Positions 26,969-36,296 of a stretch of DNA of 37,500 bases are shown one piece after another. The notes under the pieces were generated by a model. That model worked only from the letters and a program-made list of their open reading frames with translations, did no database searches and was not told where the DNA came from. The position numbers and the translations under genes are program-made. The stretch's first letter is position 1. Each line of letters opens with the position of its first letter. The DNA comes from Symbiodinium natans (lineage: Eukaryota > Sar > Dinophyceae > Suessiales > Symbiodiniaceae): assembly GCA_905221605.1 (NCBI GenBank), contig CAJNDS010002144.1, positions 500,147 through 537,646 of the forward strand, written 5' to 3'.

Positions 26969-27480
26969 CGTCGTTGGTAAATGATGAGATTGCGAAGGGC
27001 TGGCTGTTTGAGGTCTCTTCTTGGGACGAAGCTTTGGAGCGTTTTGGGGGTAAAGTTGCAATAGGAAAAATGGCCATTGCAAGGGCACCAGGTAAATCCC
27101 CTAGGCTAGTGGTTGACAGCACGGTCTGCGGGACCAACCCAAGCTGTTTCATACCAGAAACCTTTGGCCTGCCTGGCGTTGAGGATGTTCGGGAATGCTT
27201 TCCCCTCAGAATGCACCGCGGAATGCTAGCAGCCTTTGCACTGGACATTAAGTCCGCGCACAAAATCATTCTGGTCCGCCCTTGTGATCAAGGGTTGCCG
27301 GGAGTCAGCCTCCCACGGCCGAATCACGAGCAACCAAGACTCCTTATTTATCGCGTGTGCCCCTTTGGAGCGAACTTTTCGGCACTTTGGTTCCAACGCC
27401 TGGGGGACCTTACACATTTGGGTGTGGGTTCGACACGCCCTCTTTGGATATGTGGACGACTTTATGCTTGTGCAGGATGA
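26840..27480 (+). CDS. Reverse transcriptase, N-terminal and middle motifs
   Basis: In the frame of 26716-27480 this stretch continues from the previous ORF. Visible RT motifs are SPRLVVDSTVCGTNPSC, then FALDIKSAHKIILV with the first catalytic Asp (motif A), then YRVCPFGANFSALWFQRLGD (motif B). These are typical of DIRS-type RT, where motif B often reads C-P-F-G-A-x-x-S-A-x-W-W. Motif C lies in the next frame, with the switch between about 27400 and 27445. Coding density and motif order leave little doubt about the family, though the enzyme could not be made from one frame. Confidence 0.8.
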
Positions 27481-28687
27481 TGAGGTCATCTGCCTATCTG
27501 CAGCCATGATATTAGCCTTTTGCCGTATGTTCTGCATACCAATCAGTTGGTCGAAGCTCCAACTAAAAAGTTCGGTACTTTGGATAGGCTGGCATTTTGG
27601 CTTTGCCTCGGGCACCTTTTGCATCCCGGAAGAAAAGGTCACGAGGCTCAAGCAATTACTCCTTCAGGCACTTTCAGGTCGCCACACCTCCAAAAATACT
27701 TTGGAAAAGGTCGTAGGCCTTCTGCAGTGGTTTTGTAAGTTGCACAAAACTTTCAAGCCGTGGCTTTGCACGTTGTACGGTGACATGCATCGCCCCATGG
27801 CCACAAACTGCAGCATCGACCCAGGCAGTTGGAAAGGACTGTCCGCCTTTCTGGATGACAGTTTGACCTTTGTATCTCGCCCTCCGGGGCTTGCCGTGTC
27901 GCCGGGCACCAAACTGATCGAAGCCAGGCATGTGCCCCTTAAATCCAAAGAAGACTTGGGCAAGGTTGCAACCTCGAAGCGCATTTGGATGAGGGTAGCT
28001 GACCCCTCAACTCAACGTCGCAAGCTTTGCAAGGCTAGCCGGGATAGTCTCTTGTTTTGGCAGGATTGGTGCGCCAGACCGCAACTTCCCATGCCTTTGC
28101 AAAAGCCCCCTCTGGTTGACTTCGTGACGGCCGCAGCAGATGCCAGAGGCGACGGCGATATTGTAGGCATAGGGGGTTTTCTGGACTTTGGAAAAGGGCA
28201 AGTAGTTGGGTTCTCGCAAACTTGGAGACTGTGCGACCTGGCATGTTTGGGATTGCCTTTGCAAATGCCAGCTCATCGTGACATCACCTGCTACGAAACT
28301 TTGGCACAAATGGGCCTGATACTGTGCCTTCGCAGTGTTGTGCCTTGTGCCCGTTGGCAGCTTCGGCTACGCACCTTCTCCGACAATTCGGGCACCGAGG
28401 CTGGTGTGAACAAGCTTTACAGTTCCAGCTTTCCCTTGTCGGCCTTCCTTCAAAGACTTTGCATGCTGGCTTGCTCAACCGGCATTGCACTGGATGTCTC
28501 CCATATACCCGGGGAGAAAAACGACGAGGCGGACATGCTTTCTCGATGGACAGACGAGTCAGTACCTTTGCCTCCCAAGTTCGACTTGGCCAATCGAGTG
28601 GATTGCAGTCTGGAACGTCTTTGGCACTTCCGCACAGACATTCGTCTGTGGCCTCCTTGCGCTTCTTTGAAGTGGCGGCACCCATAG
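27430..28687 (+). CDS. Reverse transcriptase C-terminus and RNase H
   Basis: The frame of 27236-28687 carries RT motif C, FGYVDDFMLV (YVDD at 27449-27460), then the thumb region (LKSSVLWIGWHFGFASGTF, LEKVVGLLQWFCKLHKTF). RNase H follows with its acidic residues in AAADARGDGD, CYETLAQMGL and FSDNSGTEAGVNKL, and a C-terminal HIPGEKNDEADMLSRW, which is a hallmark of DIRS/Ngaro RNase H. It ends 86 nt before B1. No methyltransferase domain follows RNase H, in contrast to DIRS1. In this element the methyltransferase-like domain sits in front of RT instead. Confidence 0.85.
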
Positions 28688-28772
28688 CACCGTGGGTTGA
28701 GACTGGCACGTCTTCGCTCACCTTTGAAATTTGGCTGATAGGAAGCGAGCTTTGACTTTGCCAGTAGTAGAA

Positions 28773-28959
28773 TTGGTGGTATCGAGAGTTCTCAGCTTTG
28801 GCATCTCTTGCTTAGATTGCTTGGAGCTTCAAACTCAGAGCTGCATTTCCGGCAAAGTCAAAAAAGGAGTCTATGTCCTCGCTGTGCGCTAGCTTTGGCC
28901 TAGGCATGCGCTTCTCACATCGGCGCAAGGGCTATGGTAGTGTGAACTAAACTGTGAAC
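28773..28959 (+). repeat. Repeat B1
   Basis: About 187 bp matching B2 (29253-29444) with a few substitutions and one 5-bp indel (GCTTG, present only in B2). It ends GTGAAC and runs straight into A2. Confidence 0.9.
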
Positions 28960-29084
28960 GGGTTATGTGTTTACTCATGGTTGTTTGCAGTTTTTGAGAA
29001 AGTCATCATGCTTTGATGCTTATGGTTCAAGCCACACACCATACACGAGCAGCATTAGTGCATCGCTCTGCCTCTAATTTTTCT
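28959..29084 (+). repeat. Repeat A2
   Basis: Matches A1 at a constant offset of 9753 nt with three substitutions. The B1/A2 join GTGAAC-GGGTTATG is what the junction of a circular intermediate should look like in this class. Confidence 0.92.
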
Positions 29085-29252
29085 CCCACCCGCCACTCCC
29101 TGTTTTGAAGGCAGAGTCCTTTGATCTCAGGGACAGAGCTTCTTTGCCGCTGCACAGTATAAGGATGCTTTGTTTCACCAGATGCCATCATATTCCTTTG
29201 GTTATCATACTGGTGTTGTAAGGGTGGGTTATTTACGTGCTTTACCTCTTGC

Positions 29253-29444
29253 TTGGTGGTATCGAGAGTTCTCAGCTTTGGCATCTCTTGCTTAGATTGC
29301 TTGGAGCTTCAAACTCAGAGCTGCATTTCCGGCAAAGTCAAAAAAGGAGTCTATGTCCTCGCTGTGCGTTAGCTTTGGCCTAGGCATGTGCTTCTCACAG
29401 CGGCACAAGGGCTATGGTAGTGTGGCTTGAACTAAACTGTGAAC
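29253..29444 (+). repeat. Repeat B2, right end of the element
   Basis: Ends in GTGAAC followed by host sequence CACATGATCC. Between A2 and B2 lie 168 bp without an ORF. Confidence 0.9.
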
Positions 29445-29930
29445 CACATGATCCGTCGCAACCAGAAGTTGAGTGCGCAAAGCATATGAGCCGGCCATCC
29501 GGTGTTCGGCTGGCCAGCTCCCCTTTCCTTTGCCCTTCCTTTCTTTTCCTTTGTCTCCTCCCTTACCTTTCTTGTCTTTGCCCTTTGGAGGTTTGCCACT
29601 GCCTCTCTGCCACCATCCATGGTTCAAAGCTTTCCTCCACTTTACCATATGTTGCTTCAAACGATGCACGCATCGCTTGACGTTCTGTCTGTGTAACTGG
29701 TCTAGTGATCCTTGGCCTCTGCTCGCAGCTCAGATTCTTTCGAAGTGTTCTTCTTGCATGACTCCCACGCCACCGATGCAACAGCCGCACGTGTCACTTG
29801 ATCTGTAGGTCCAGGGTATGATCGGTTTTCGAAGCCTCCTGCACCCCTATCCGAGAATCCGCATATGCTGCAAATCTCTTCACATTCTTGAAATCCGTCC
29901 CTAACTAAGGGAGTTATGCCACAAAACACT
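29445..29930 (-). pseudogene. CCCH-finger ORF interrupted by the YR retroelement
   Basis: Three - strand frames join into a plausible N-terminal to C-terminal protein. The frame of 29702-29929 reads CEEICSICGFSDRGAGGFE and YPGPTDQVTRAAVASVAWES. The frame of 29563-29790 reads MRASFEATYGKVEESFEPWM. A lysine/glycine tract (KGKERKGKGKG) follows, and then TPDGRLICFAHSTSGCDGSC. That last segment is three Cys of a CCCH finger, cut exactly where B2 ends. Read on the - strand, the other flank (just left of 19206) gives MVHCCQV, which supplies the missing C-x3-H His. The finger with a KGK tract is like the gag-type proteins of dinoflagellate retroelements, so the target was probably itself mobile DNA. 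Confidence 0.5.
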
Positions 29931-30579
29931 GAAGAGCTTTGTGCAGTGCTTCGTGTTGAAGGGACAGCATTCTGTCATCTGGCTTCCAAGTATCGCAACA
30001 AGGTTCTTTTCATGGGAATGAATCCTGCGATCTGGCTGGACTATGCGAATTATCTGTTGGGGGAGAAGGTCTATCGCATGCAGATTCCCACGGGCAACAA
30101 GGGATCCAGCAAGATGGATCAAACGATGCTTCGACCACCATGGACAGTTATGCTGACGTAAGGAATACGAACTACGCAAGGAAGCTATCAAGCGAGCAGT
30201 TCGAGAGTCCAAAGAGCTGCGAACTACACTCGAAGAGGTGTGCGATGATCCACAGCTGAAACAACAATTCTTTACAGCACCTATCGCACTGGAGGACATC
30301 AGGCCAAAGGAGATAGCGGAAAGGCGATGGCTGGAAGGGTCTCAATTCCTGGGGCTCCTCGGACTTTGGGGCGAGCAGCAGTGGAAACTATGTTTCGACG
30401 AAGATGGAGGGGATCGAGAATGGAGAGTTGTCAGCATCAAGTCTTTCGGAAGTCACGAGCTGGAAGCAATGAACACCATGGGATTGCAAACTTCAGTGGA
30501 CACTGGCGGTCATGTGCGGATTGTCAAACAGCGGGCGTACTGCAGCGCGAGAGGCGCCCCGCACTCCTGCAGGATATGA
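29916..30579 (+). pseudogene. Unassigned coding region in two frames
   Basis: The frame 29916-30161 reads FCHLASKYRNKVLFMGMNPA and IWLDYANYLLGEKVYRMQIP. A second frame open from 30157 to 30579 reads RKEYELRKEAIKRAVRESKE, a charged helix likely to be a coiled coil, then LEDIRPKEIAERRWLEGSQF and WKLCFDEDGGDREWRVVSIK. Residue order looks protein-like on this strand. The change of frame at 30157-30161 falls on GTAAGG, which resembles a splice donor but has no intron after it. I do not recognise the family. It may be an exon pair or a decayed transposon gene. Confidence 0.35.
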
Positions 30580-31494
30580 AGCAAATCAGACGTTCTTGTC
30601 CAGGTAATCCAAGGCATCATCATTTGAAATTCCGCCAGGCAACGTGAGAGCGGCTGGAGGTGCGGCCGGCGGTCCTGCCATCGCAATGTGACCCGATTGT
30701 ACTTTCTTACAGATGCAGCATTCCTGATCAAGTACAAGGAGGCCCTGATCAAGGTAGGACAAGAAAACCAAGCAAAATTTTGAGCTCCAAAGATGATGCC
30801 TACCCTCTCGGATGTTCCAAGCATCTTTCACCGCAGCTTGATCCTGGAAGAATCCGATCAGAACAAACAAAATCCGGGTAGAGCATCACCTACCCGCTTG
30901 AAACGACACTTCTAAGATCATTTCCACCATGGCTCTTCTTGCGCGTCACAACCAGCGCTTGACATGAAAAGTTCACCTGCCACCTCCACCGTGGCTCTTG
31001 AGTGCGATTCACCTTCTGCGGAAACATGCAACGCAAGCCCGCAACTGCCAAACCAAACCAAGTCCCCTAACAAACACAGCGCAATCAGTCAGAGATTCTT
31101 TCACCTCGTTTCACCTCAGGATTGGATTGCTTCCGTTTTGCTTTATCTTGTGTGTTGTGTGTTGTTCTGTGCTGTTTGGCTGCTTTCGGTAGTCATGGCC
31201 GTCACCTCGTCGCCATAGACCCACTGTGCTGCTGATGTGGCAAAGGGCCGTCCGCTTTTCAAAAAAATTAAGCTCGTCTCCGCGTGTAGCCAGTTTCGCA
31301 ATAGCTTAAGTGGAGTCGTGAAGCACATTTTTTTTGTTAGTGCAGCTGCTCTTGTGTAGGCGACTTGGCTTCTTTGCTGCCAACTTAAAACAAGCGTTTT
31401 TCCCTGCGCCGCAAACAAAGCGTCATCTGGTGGATATGTTTCCAACCGTGCCGGCAAGTACCTTCCACAGCTACCTGTCATAGCCCAAGACAGA
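30580..31494. other. No recognisable gene, contains block repeat copy 3
   Basis: Short frames only. Copy 3 of the GT-rich tract and block repeat lies at 31130-31267. Confidence 0.35.
31130..31267 (+). repeat. Dispersed GT-rich tract plus conserved block, copy 3
   Basis: GT-rich tract (TTGTGTGTTGTGTGTTGTTC type), then CCACTGTGCTGCTGATGTGG, CAAAGGGCCGTCCGCTTTTC and an A run. It is closest to copy 1 at 1953-2100, which lies on the opposite strand. Confidence 0.55.
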
Positions 31495-32710
31495 ATGCGA
31501 GAGATTGAGGCCGCACGGCTTCCTGGAGACGATGAGTTCATGGTTGGCCTTGCAAGACGAGGCCTATGTGAACGAGATTCGCCTCTGCATCAGTGTCAAG
31601 GACGAGATCCAAACAGGACCTTTTGCCTCCTGACACTGCAGCTCGGTCGGCGAAGTTGTTTCTGCTTTCGCAGAGCTTAGCGAAGTGGGAGCGTGGTTTG
31701 GAGTTGCTTCGAAGCTGCAGCAAAAGGCAGAGCCTACGAGGCAGTTCGCACCTTGCACCTGAACTACTCCATTGTGTCTCGAATGGAAGCCGTCTACGTG
31801 AGCCCACGTGTAATGGACGTGACTCAGGCCCGCCTCATTCGTGTTCACAAATATGGGATGCCACTTCTCCCGGAAGTGTCCCTGCCACTGCATGCGTGAA
31901 CTCCCTGCGGACGAAGTTGCGGCGAGGAACGGGTCACTCGGTGCAGACGCCGCCGCGGCTTCTGCCTTGGCTTTGAGCCCGTCGAGCCCAAAGAGCACTG
32001 GGATGTTTCTTTGTGGTATGGACACCGCGGTTCCTGTGAGTCCTGACATCCCGGATTGCACCTACCCCATCATCTGGTTTTGGCGAAATCTCACATCCTC
32101 GAAGCCCCTAAGCAACGCATCCTCCATGAAGACTCCTACTCCACAAAAGTCTGCGGGGGTAGCCTTACTGGGGTGCCTTGCCTTATCTTATCATAAGGGC
32201 CTCCTCCTGTTTGGGAGGTCCATATTATCTTCGCCATGGCCACAGCGCGCGGGGGCCCAGTGATGCGGTTGAGACAGTGGAGACCATGCGACCTGAGTCG
32301 CCCTTTGCGCCGTTCATGGGCTACCAGCTCAGCACGTTCGAATGGGCGCCTACAGTCATGGTACGGAACGTCTGCAAAAATCGTGACCCGGGCCACATTG
32401 TCTGGCCGCTTCTTTTGGCAGACCCAGACTGGATGTTGGCTGACCACATGCAGCTGCCGTTGTGAGTTTGAAAGCCTCTGACAATGCCGTTTGGACAGAA
32501 AGGTAGCGTAGACGGCGTCTTCCTCACGCTCTGCTTCAAAGAGATCTGGACACGGACCCGGGTCAACAGCTTTGGTTCTTTCCTTGGTTTCATGGAAAGG
32601 AGAAGGTCATGCAAAGAGCTTTTAGTATGCCGTTGTCTTTCAGAACGTTCCTGGGCAAGAGTCAGGAGGTCAGGCATCGGGCTAGCCACTATCCATGGGT
32701 TTTTGTAGGC
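31495..32710 (+). pseudogene. Fragmented + strand coding region, family unknown
   Basis: Successive frames give protein-like segments in order: MREIEAARLPGDDEFMVGLA (31495), RAYEAVRTLHLNYSIVSRME and VMDVTQARLIRVHKYGMPLL (about 31720-31880), FMGYQLSTFEWAPTVMVRNV and DPGHIVWPLLLADPDWML (about 32320-32450), MPFGQKGSVDGVFL (32484), then DLDTDPGQQLWFFPWFHGKE and HRASHYPWVFVG before a stop at about 32710. Frame switches every 100-250 nt fit either a decayed gene or small exons with short introns. The MPFG...V segment recalls the start of a small nuclease-associated domain, but too little remains to claim it. Confidence 0.35.
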
Positions 32711-32802
32711 TGACTGGAGTGTGATCCATGCTTGGTGATGATGAATGAGTGCTCTCCGCGTTCGGCTAGCAAAAGTGACAACGCTTCCATGCTACTATGA
32801 CT

Positions 32803-33808
32803 TTAATTGTTCCAATTTCGGGCCATTGCCGAGGAGGGCATTGTCGTGTATAGGCGGGCCATCTTCACTATCAAATCACACACCTCGAACTGCGTATTAG
32901 CGGCGAGAATGGCTTGTGTACTAGTTGTGTGGAGATCGTAGACCGAGGCAAGGTTGTGATACAGTGCGTCATAATAATTCGAGCCTGCGGCTGCAAGCCG
33001 CTTTAAGGCAACTTTAAGGGGTCGTTGGCGTAGGGTAGTTGGAGTAAACACCGGAAATGATGGTATATTGGCGACAGCACTGCTCTAGGAGGTTGCGAAT
33101 CCGAAAGAGTGTGGTATGCAACCGCTTCTATGGCCTGTTTCGTGAACTCAGGAGAGGTGTTGATATCCGCAAAAGCCCATCTAAACGGCTTTATGACCAT
33201 TGAGTGGCATGGTATTAATTATATCCAATGTGATCAAATCTTCTTTGTAATACTGAAGGTCGACATAACTCCGAAATCCGGATGTTCGGAAAGTGTCTTT
33301 ATCATTTCCCCCACTTCCGAACAGGAAAAATAAATAGTGGTCTGGTATCTTGTACATTAGTGTCCCGAACTGGGTAGGAGAGATGCACAAAAGCCGGGGG
33401 CATAGACAGTAGGGTAGACGACGGGTTCGTGAATTCTGTGTGCTTCCATGGCTTCGGGAGAGGATCCAGAGGGTCTTCATTTATTATTCCATCAGAAGCC
33501 GAACGCCATCCTGTAATTCCCGAAAGGTCCGAAGGGGGAGGGCTCATAGTTCTGGTAGCAATGGAGGTTAGAAGAGACGCAGAAACTGCCATCGGGATGA
33601 TTGTCTTCTTACCGTCAGAAAAGCTAGCGTAAGTACCCTCACTCATGGTGCTAATTTGCAAGTTGTGGTTCACTTCATGGGTGTCCAAAGCTACTGGGTC
33701 TCCTATCGTCGCTAAGGGGGAGGAGGACTGTGCTGCCAAGGAGGAATCGCCAGTGGCTTGTGTCGGCGCAGTCGGTTGCGCCGCTCCATCACCGGTCGGG
33801 CTTGACAT
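32803..33808 (-). pseudogene. Unknown frameshifted protein of about 330 residues, possible endogenous viral capsid-like remnant
   Basis: Four - strand frames (33302-33808, 33181-33480, 33003-33200, 32803-33051) overlap in order and each reads like protein. The start is Ser/Thr/Pro/Ala-rich (MSSPTGDGAAQPTAPTQATG). The middle is aromatic and globular (IPDHYLFFLFGSGG, FRSYVDLQYYKEDLITLDI). The end is helical (FRWAFADINTSPEFTKQAIE, AGSNYYDALYHNLASVYDLH). The base composition is more AT-rich than the neighbours. A disordered N-terminus followed by one globular domain of this size fits many small capsid proteins, and algal RNA viruses are known to leave copies in protist genomes. I recognise no diagnostic motif, so this is a guess. 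At least three frame changes make it non-functional. Confidence 0.35.
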
Positions 33809-33854
33809 GGCTACTGCGAGTGGGCAAAAACCGAAAAAAACCCAGTCAAAATGA

Positions 33855-34250
33855 CACCTAGATCACCTTGTAAGTTGCGCCGTGCGACGTAAACCCTCAC
33901 CATGGGGAAATGAGATTGCTATGTGGTGCATTGAAAGAGACAACTGGTTGCTGCACATGTGAATCCCTGGGCGGCGGGACGGCTCGAGCCCGAGCCTGGA
34001 CGTGAGCATTATTAGTGTTTTGGACAAGCGTTGCGGTTTAGGATTCATTTCAAAAACGCCCGCTCTGTTTAGAATATCTGCCCTCATCGATGAAAGTTAT
34101 TACCCCTTCGACAGTTGGATTTTCTACAATAAAGACTCTTGGGAAACATGTCCCTTAGAAAACCATAATGTTTCAGTACGTGGGAGTACATGTATGCTTG
34201 GGAACTATCTTGACACACAGGACAGGATTGTGAGCTTAAAATCCTGTTGA
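33855..34250 (+). other. Short + strand frames of unknown nature
   Basis: One frame reads KPSPWGNEIAMWCIERDNWL before a stop at 33960. Another (34002-34250) reads MSIISVLDKRCGLGFISKTP and YYPFDSWIFYNKDSWETCPL. Both are protein-like and AT-richer, and adjoin the - strand remnant at 32.8-33.8 kb. They may belong to the same inserted segment. No family is recognised. Confidence 0.3.
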
Positions 34251-34974
34251 ACCGTTAAACAAGTTATGAAGAAAAGCAGGCAGCAGAATCGACGATCGGA
34301 GAAAATTGTGCGGTCGGGGCCACGCAGTGCCGGCAGGGCTTTCAACGCAAAAGCTGCGGCGCGCCTGACGTGCCTGAAGCTCCAGCACTGTTGCAACATG
34401 TTCGCGACAAACAAACGCAAGTTGTGAACTTGCCTGCGAGCCAATGAGCAAGCAGGACCTGTACCATTTGTGCAAAACTACGCGCGCACCGCAAAAACAA
34501 GGTTTGAAGCAAACGAGTCGCGATGTTGGCATTTTGTTTGGTCTACGCAAACGACTATGTTTGGATATGTGAAATTCGGTTTGAATGGCAATGTCAGCCC
34601 TTGTTATTGTAGAACGCATGTTGGTCGGAAGGGCAGCTCATGTTCAGCTGTTCGTTGGGGATGTGAAGGAGCAGCTGGCTTTTGGCTGGCTTGTAAACTC
34701 AGCGTAGAGGTAATTTGCCAATAGTGGGTAGGTGTGCAGGTATGAGGAGCCAGAATTTGTGAATCGTTTGAGGTTATCGTTCGTGAAAAAGGGGGTGGCC
34801 GGAAAGTGAGTTGCTTGATGACATGAAGGGAGAGAACACAGTACTATCTGGAGAAGTGTGTAGCGGAGGTCGGCTTGCATCAAACACAGGTCAGGCGCGG
34901 CTGCGCGGGGTGCGCAAACTCCCCCTTGCCATGTTCGGTGGCGGCACAATGTGTTGTCCATCCTGAAGGATTCA
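34251..34974. other. No recognisable gene
   Basis: Only short frames. TGTGTAGCGGAGG at about 34858-34870 is similar to the copia primer site, but lacks a supporting LTR. Confidence 0.35.
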
Positions 34975-35540
34975 AAAGGTGTCTTGAAGTGACCAAAGTC
35001 TCCCAAAGCGTCCTGAAGTGTCAGAACGTGTCCGACAGGTCCCGGAGGTGTCCAATAGTGTCCGGAAATTTCCCAATGTGTCCAGAATTGACCTGAAATG
35101 TCCCAAAGCTTTTGAAGTTTCCCTGACATGTCCACAAGCATCCAAAAGTGTCCAAAATGTCCAAAAGTGTCCAAATGTGTCCGTCCGGAAAGCGTGCGAA
35201 AAGTTTCAGAAGCGTCCTGAAGTGTCCACATGTGTCCACGAATGTTCAAAGCAAGGCTCGCAAAGTGTGCTGACGTGTCGGGAAGTGTCTGTCCAAATGC
35301 ATTGTCCAAGGAACGTGGTAAAAAACTGCTCGTGTTTCAAAATGTGCAGACGTGTCGGGAAGTGTCTGAATGTCCGAATGCATTGTCCAAAACAAGTGGC
35401 TGACAAATTCTCGTCACTCTCGTCTGTGTCTTGAAGTGTCCAAAGGTGCCCGACAATTCTCGCAAGAGTCCGAAAATATCATTGAAAATATCCCAAAGTG
35501 TGCGTCCTGAAGTATCCAAATGCGTCCTGAAGTGTTGCGG
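34975..35540 (+). repeat. Minisatellite of GTGTCC units with a period near 10 bp
   Basis: Dozens of degenerate units of the form GTGTCC followed by three to five A-rich or mixed bases (GTGTCCAAAA, GTGTCCTGAA, GTGTCCGGAA) recur at about 10-12 bp. A larger duplication is layered on it: GACGTGTCGGGAAGTGTCTG at about 35269 and again at about 35351, each followed by AATGCATTGTCCAA. Open frames across it are a by-product of the repeat. Confidence 0.8.
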
Positions 35541-35698
35541 TTTTAGTGACCTGCATTTCTGCTCCGCCGACAAAGCTCTCCAGAATGAGGTTTCGGCTGT
35601 TCAAATCGGTGCGTTGCGTGCAGCTCTTGACAGAATGGCGTGCCTTGACCTACTAACCTCTGTACCATGATCTGGATGAACGTGAAAATGAAAAAGCT

Positions 35699-36166
35699 AT
35701 GCCTCTATCCTTTGCAGCAGGGGCAGATGTGCAGTGCGCGAGAGCTGAATGGAAACATGTTTTCGGTGGCAAGAAGATAAGCGAAGACAATCGCAGACTT
35801 GTTTCCATGGACGTCTTGATGGTGAGCTTTCGACGGCACCTGAAGGAACATTTGCCTGTTCCTGACGTGTTTTCTCTCTGCCCCGAGCTGTGTGGCGGGG
35901 CGCGTGTGTTGTGGATACGTAGGGGATTGACGGAGCGGCGCAGGCGATCTGCTCATGTCTTTCGCACTCCGCTTGTTTTGAGTCAAGCCCAGTTTCTGAC
36001 GTTCCGTACCAACGTCCACTACAATGAAGCCATCCTCGTGGCCCTCATGGGCCATTCTTTGGTCAGGGCCTTAGTGCTTGATGCGGTGTTGTTCAGGGCA
36101 AGTTCAGAGGGTGTCAAAGGTAAGCTCTTCAGTTCTTGCACCCCGGCAGGGCGATGCTGCCCCTAG
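35699..36166 (+). CDS. Hypothetical protein or exon
   Basis: A 155-residue + strand ORF with a balanced composition: VSMDVLMVSFRRHLKEHLPV, then Cys-containing FSLCPELCGGARVLW, then a basic RRGLTERRRRSAHVF, then FRTNVHYNEAILVALMGHSL. No family is recognised and no signal or membrane segment is clear. It lies about 360 bp upstream of the introner-bearing gene on the same strand and could be an upstream exon of it. No splice junction that I can see joins the two. The last 20 codons (CTPAGRCCP) look non-coding. Confidence 0.35.
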   Translation: MPLSFAAGADVQCARAEWKHVFGGKKISEDNRRLVSMDVLMVSFRRHLKEHLPVPDVFSLCPELCGGARVLWIRRGLTERRRRSAHVFRTPLVLSQAQFLTFRTNVHYNEAILVALMGHSLVRALVLDAVLFRASSEGVKGKLFSSCTPAGRCCP

Positions 36167-36296
36167 CCGCGGCAATGAAGCTTGCGCAGGCCAGGCCCAC
36201 CTGGATTCACGCTGCGTTTCGGTCCCTTTTCGATCAGTCTTTAGATGGGCGGGACTGACGAATAAATAGTTGCGAAGCACTTGTTGCTTCAAGTGC

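Larger units (their letters stand above)
19206..29444 (+). mobile_element. Tyrosine-recombinase retroelement with split direct repeats (DIRS/Ngaro/VIPER-like)
   Basis: A 10.2-kb element with termini A1 (19206-19331), then coding DNA, then B1 (28773-28959) directly joined to A2 (28959-29084), a 168-bp spacer, and B2 (29253-29444). This split-direct-repeat layout defines the Ngaro/PAT/VIPER side of the DIRS order, which integrates through a circular intermediate and a tyrosine recombinase. Domain order is coiled coil, YR, Trp-rich repeat protein, gag-like protein with CCCH finger, methyltransferase-like domain, RT and RNase H, all on +. YR precedes RT, as I recall for trypanosomatid VIPER and unlike most DIRS/Ngaro elements. 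Repeat copies are about 97-98 percent identical, so it is fairly young, yet several frame changes split the coding regions. Confidence 0.88.

Noticed and set aside
29916-30299. 132-codon - strand ORF at 29901-30299
   Set aside because: The + strand frames over the same bases look more protein-like, with a charged helix and balanced composition. The - frame is Ser/Cys/His-rich without order.
33849-33862. Spliced-leader relic near GCAGTAGCCATGTCAAG upstream of the 33808 start
   Set aside because: Only two short blocks match with a gap of several bases, which chance explains.
34858-34870. Third primer-site-like sequence TGTGTAGCGGAGG
   Set aside because: Mismatched at the start, and no LTR or gag frame is found next to it.
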